A stretch of 64,000 nucleotides of DNA from Lysobacteraceae bacterium NML93-0793. Lineage in GTDB: Bacteria; Pseudomonadota; Gammaproteobacteria; Xanthomonadales; Xanthomonadaceae. Both the position numbers and the translations under genes were made by a program. Under the pieces are notes generated by a model. That model worked only from the letters and a program-made list of their open reading frames with translations, searched no databases and was not told where the DNA came from. Positions 63,964 through 64,000 of this stretch are shown piece by piece; the first letter of the stretch is position 1, and the number at the start of each line of letters is the position of its first letter. The stretch spans positions 62,001 through 126,000 of the forward strand of contig NTJG01000006.1 in the NCBI GenBank assembly GCA_002324875.1. Reading direction: 5' to 3'.

Positions 63964-64000
63964 TGTGCCCCGAGCCGGAGCGCGATGCGTCGCCGTACAC

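Overview
The window is about 64 kb of very GC-rich, densely coding bacterial chromosome with no rRNA, tRNA, CRISPR array, prophage or insertion-sequence transposase that I can see. The gene set points to the Gammaproteobacteria family Xanthomonadaceae/Lysobacteraceae (Lysobacter, Luteimonas, Xanthomonas relatives). The evidence is two large TonB-dependent receptors, a TonB receptor/SapC/JmjC-cupin/flavin halogenase locus behind LacI-type operators, several c-di-GMP enzymes, many small lipoproteins, a motAB pair behind a sigma-28 promoter, and short lysine-rich proteins. Genus assignment is inference.

Layout. 1-10.6 kb: truncated PAS-GGDEF, PhoX-like protein, transglutaminase-like/TPR lipoprotein, FKBP lipoprotein, double-FHA membrane protein, a FecR / OmpA / CHASE2-HD-GYP operon, and a Tat-exported Gfo/Idh/MocA oxidoreductase. 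10.7-18.9 kb: secreted protein divergent from a DUF4344 metallopeptidase, a serine-hydrolase pseudogene, a sorbosone-dehydrogenase-like beta-propeller, a prolyl oligopeptidase followed by an I78-type inhibitor lipoprotein, and a LysE exporter. 19-29.2 kb: motAB, a cytosolic THI5/NMT1-like protein, and the four-gene TonB receptor/halogenase locus. 29.2-39.3 kb: PAS-GGDEF, membrane GDPD, HPF-like hibernation factor, NaChBac-type sodium channel, CHAD protein, lipocalin-like protein, DUF1456, TrmY-like SPOUT methyltransferase, truncated HhH protein, RlmF and a RIO kinase. 39.5-49.8 kb: tandem secreted paralogues, a soluble MCP-like/Cache protein, a YqcI/YcgG (GntA-like) plus DUF1989 pair, an RluF-type pseudouridine synthase, an EAL protein, an SDR, a serine hydrolase, two damaged small genes and an orphan ParB-like protein. 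50-64 kb: DUF4126, SlyD, lipocalin, acyltransferase, short conserved genes, a second TonB receptor, a second transglutaminase-like/TPR protein, threonine synthase, an NAD(P)-binding protein, a DEDDh exonuclease and a cNMP/CBS/nucleotidyltransferase protein.

How the parts work together. Four proteins turn over c-di-GMP (two GGDEF, one HD-GYP, one EAL), which fits the motility genes. The first TonB receptor locus looks like an outer-membrane carbohydrate-uptake unit joined to a catalytically complete halogenase. Ribosome and RNA functions recur (HPF, RlmF, RIO kinase, TrmY-like, RluF-like).

Three genes appear broken: the serine hydrolase at 12.6-13.8 kb, a TolA-C-like protein at 48.5 kb and a lysine-rich small protein at 45.0 kb. 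Either real decay or base-call errors could explain them. Two copies of a miniature inverted-repeat element lie at 54.2 and 58.1 kb. The observations I find most worth following are the GntA-like/DUF1989 pair, the FecR-OmpA-CHASE2-HD-GYP unit, the regulated halogenase locus and the inverted-order MCP-like protein. None is demonstrably a new system from sequence alone.
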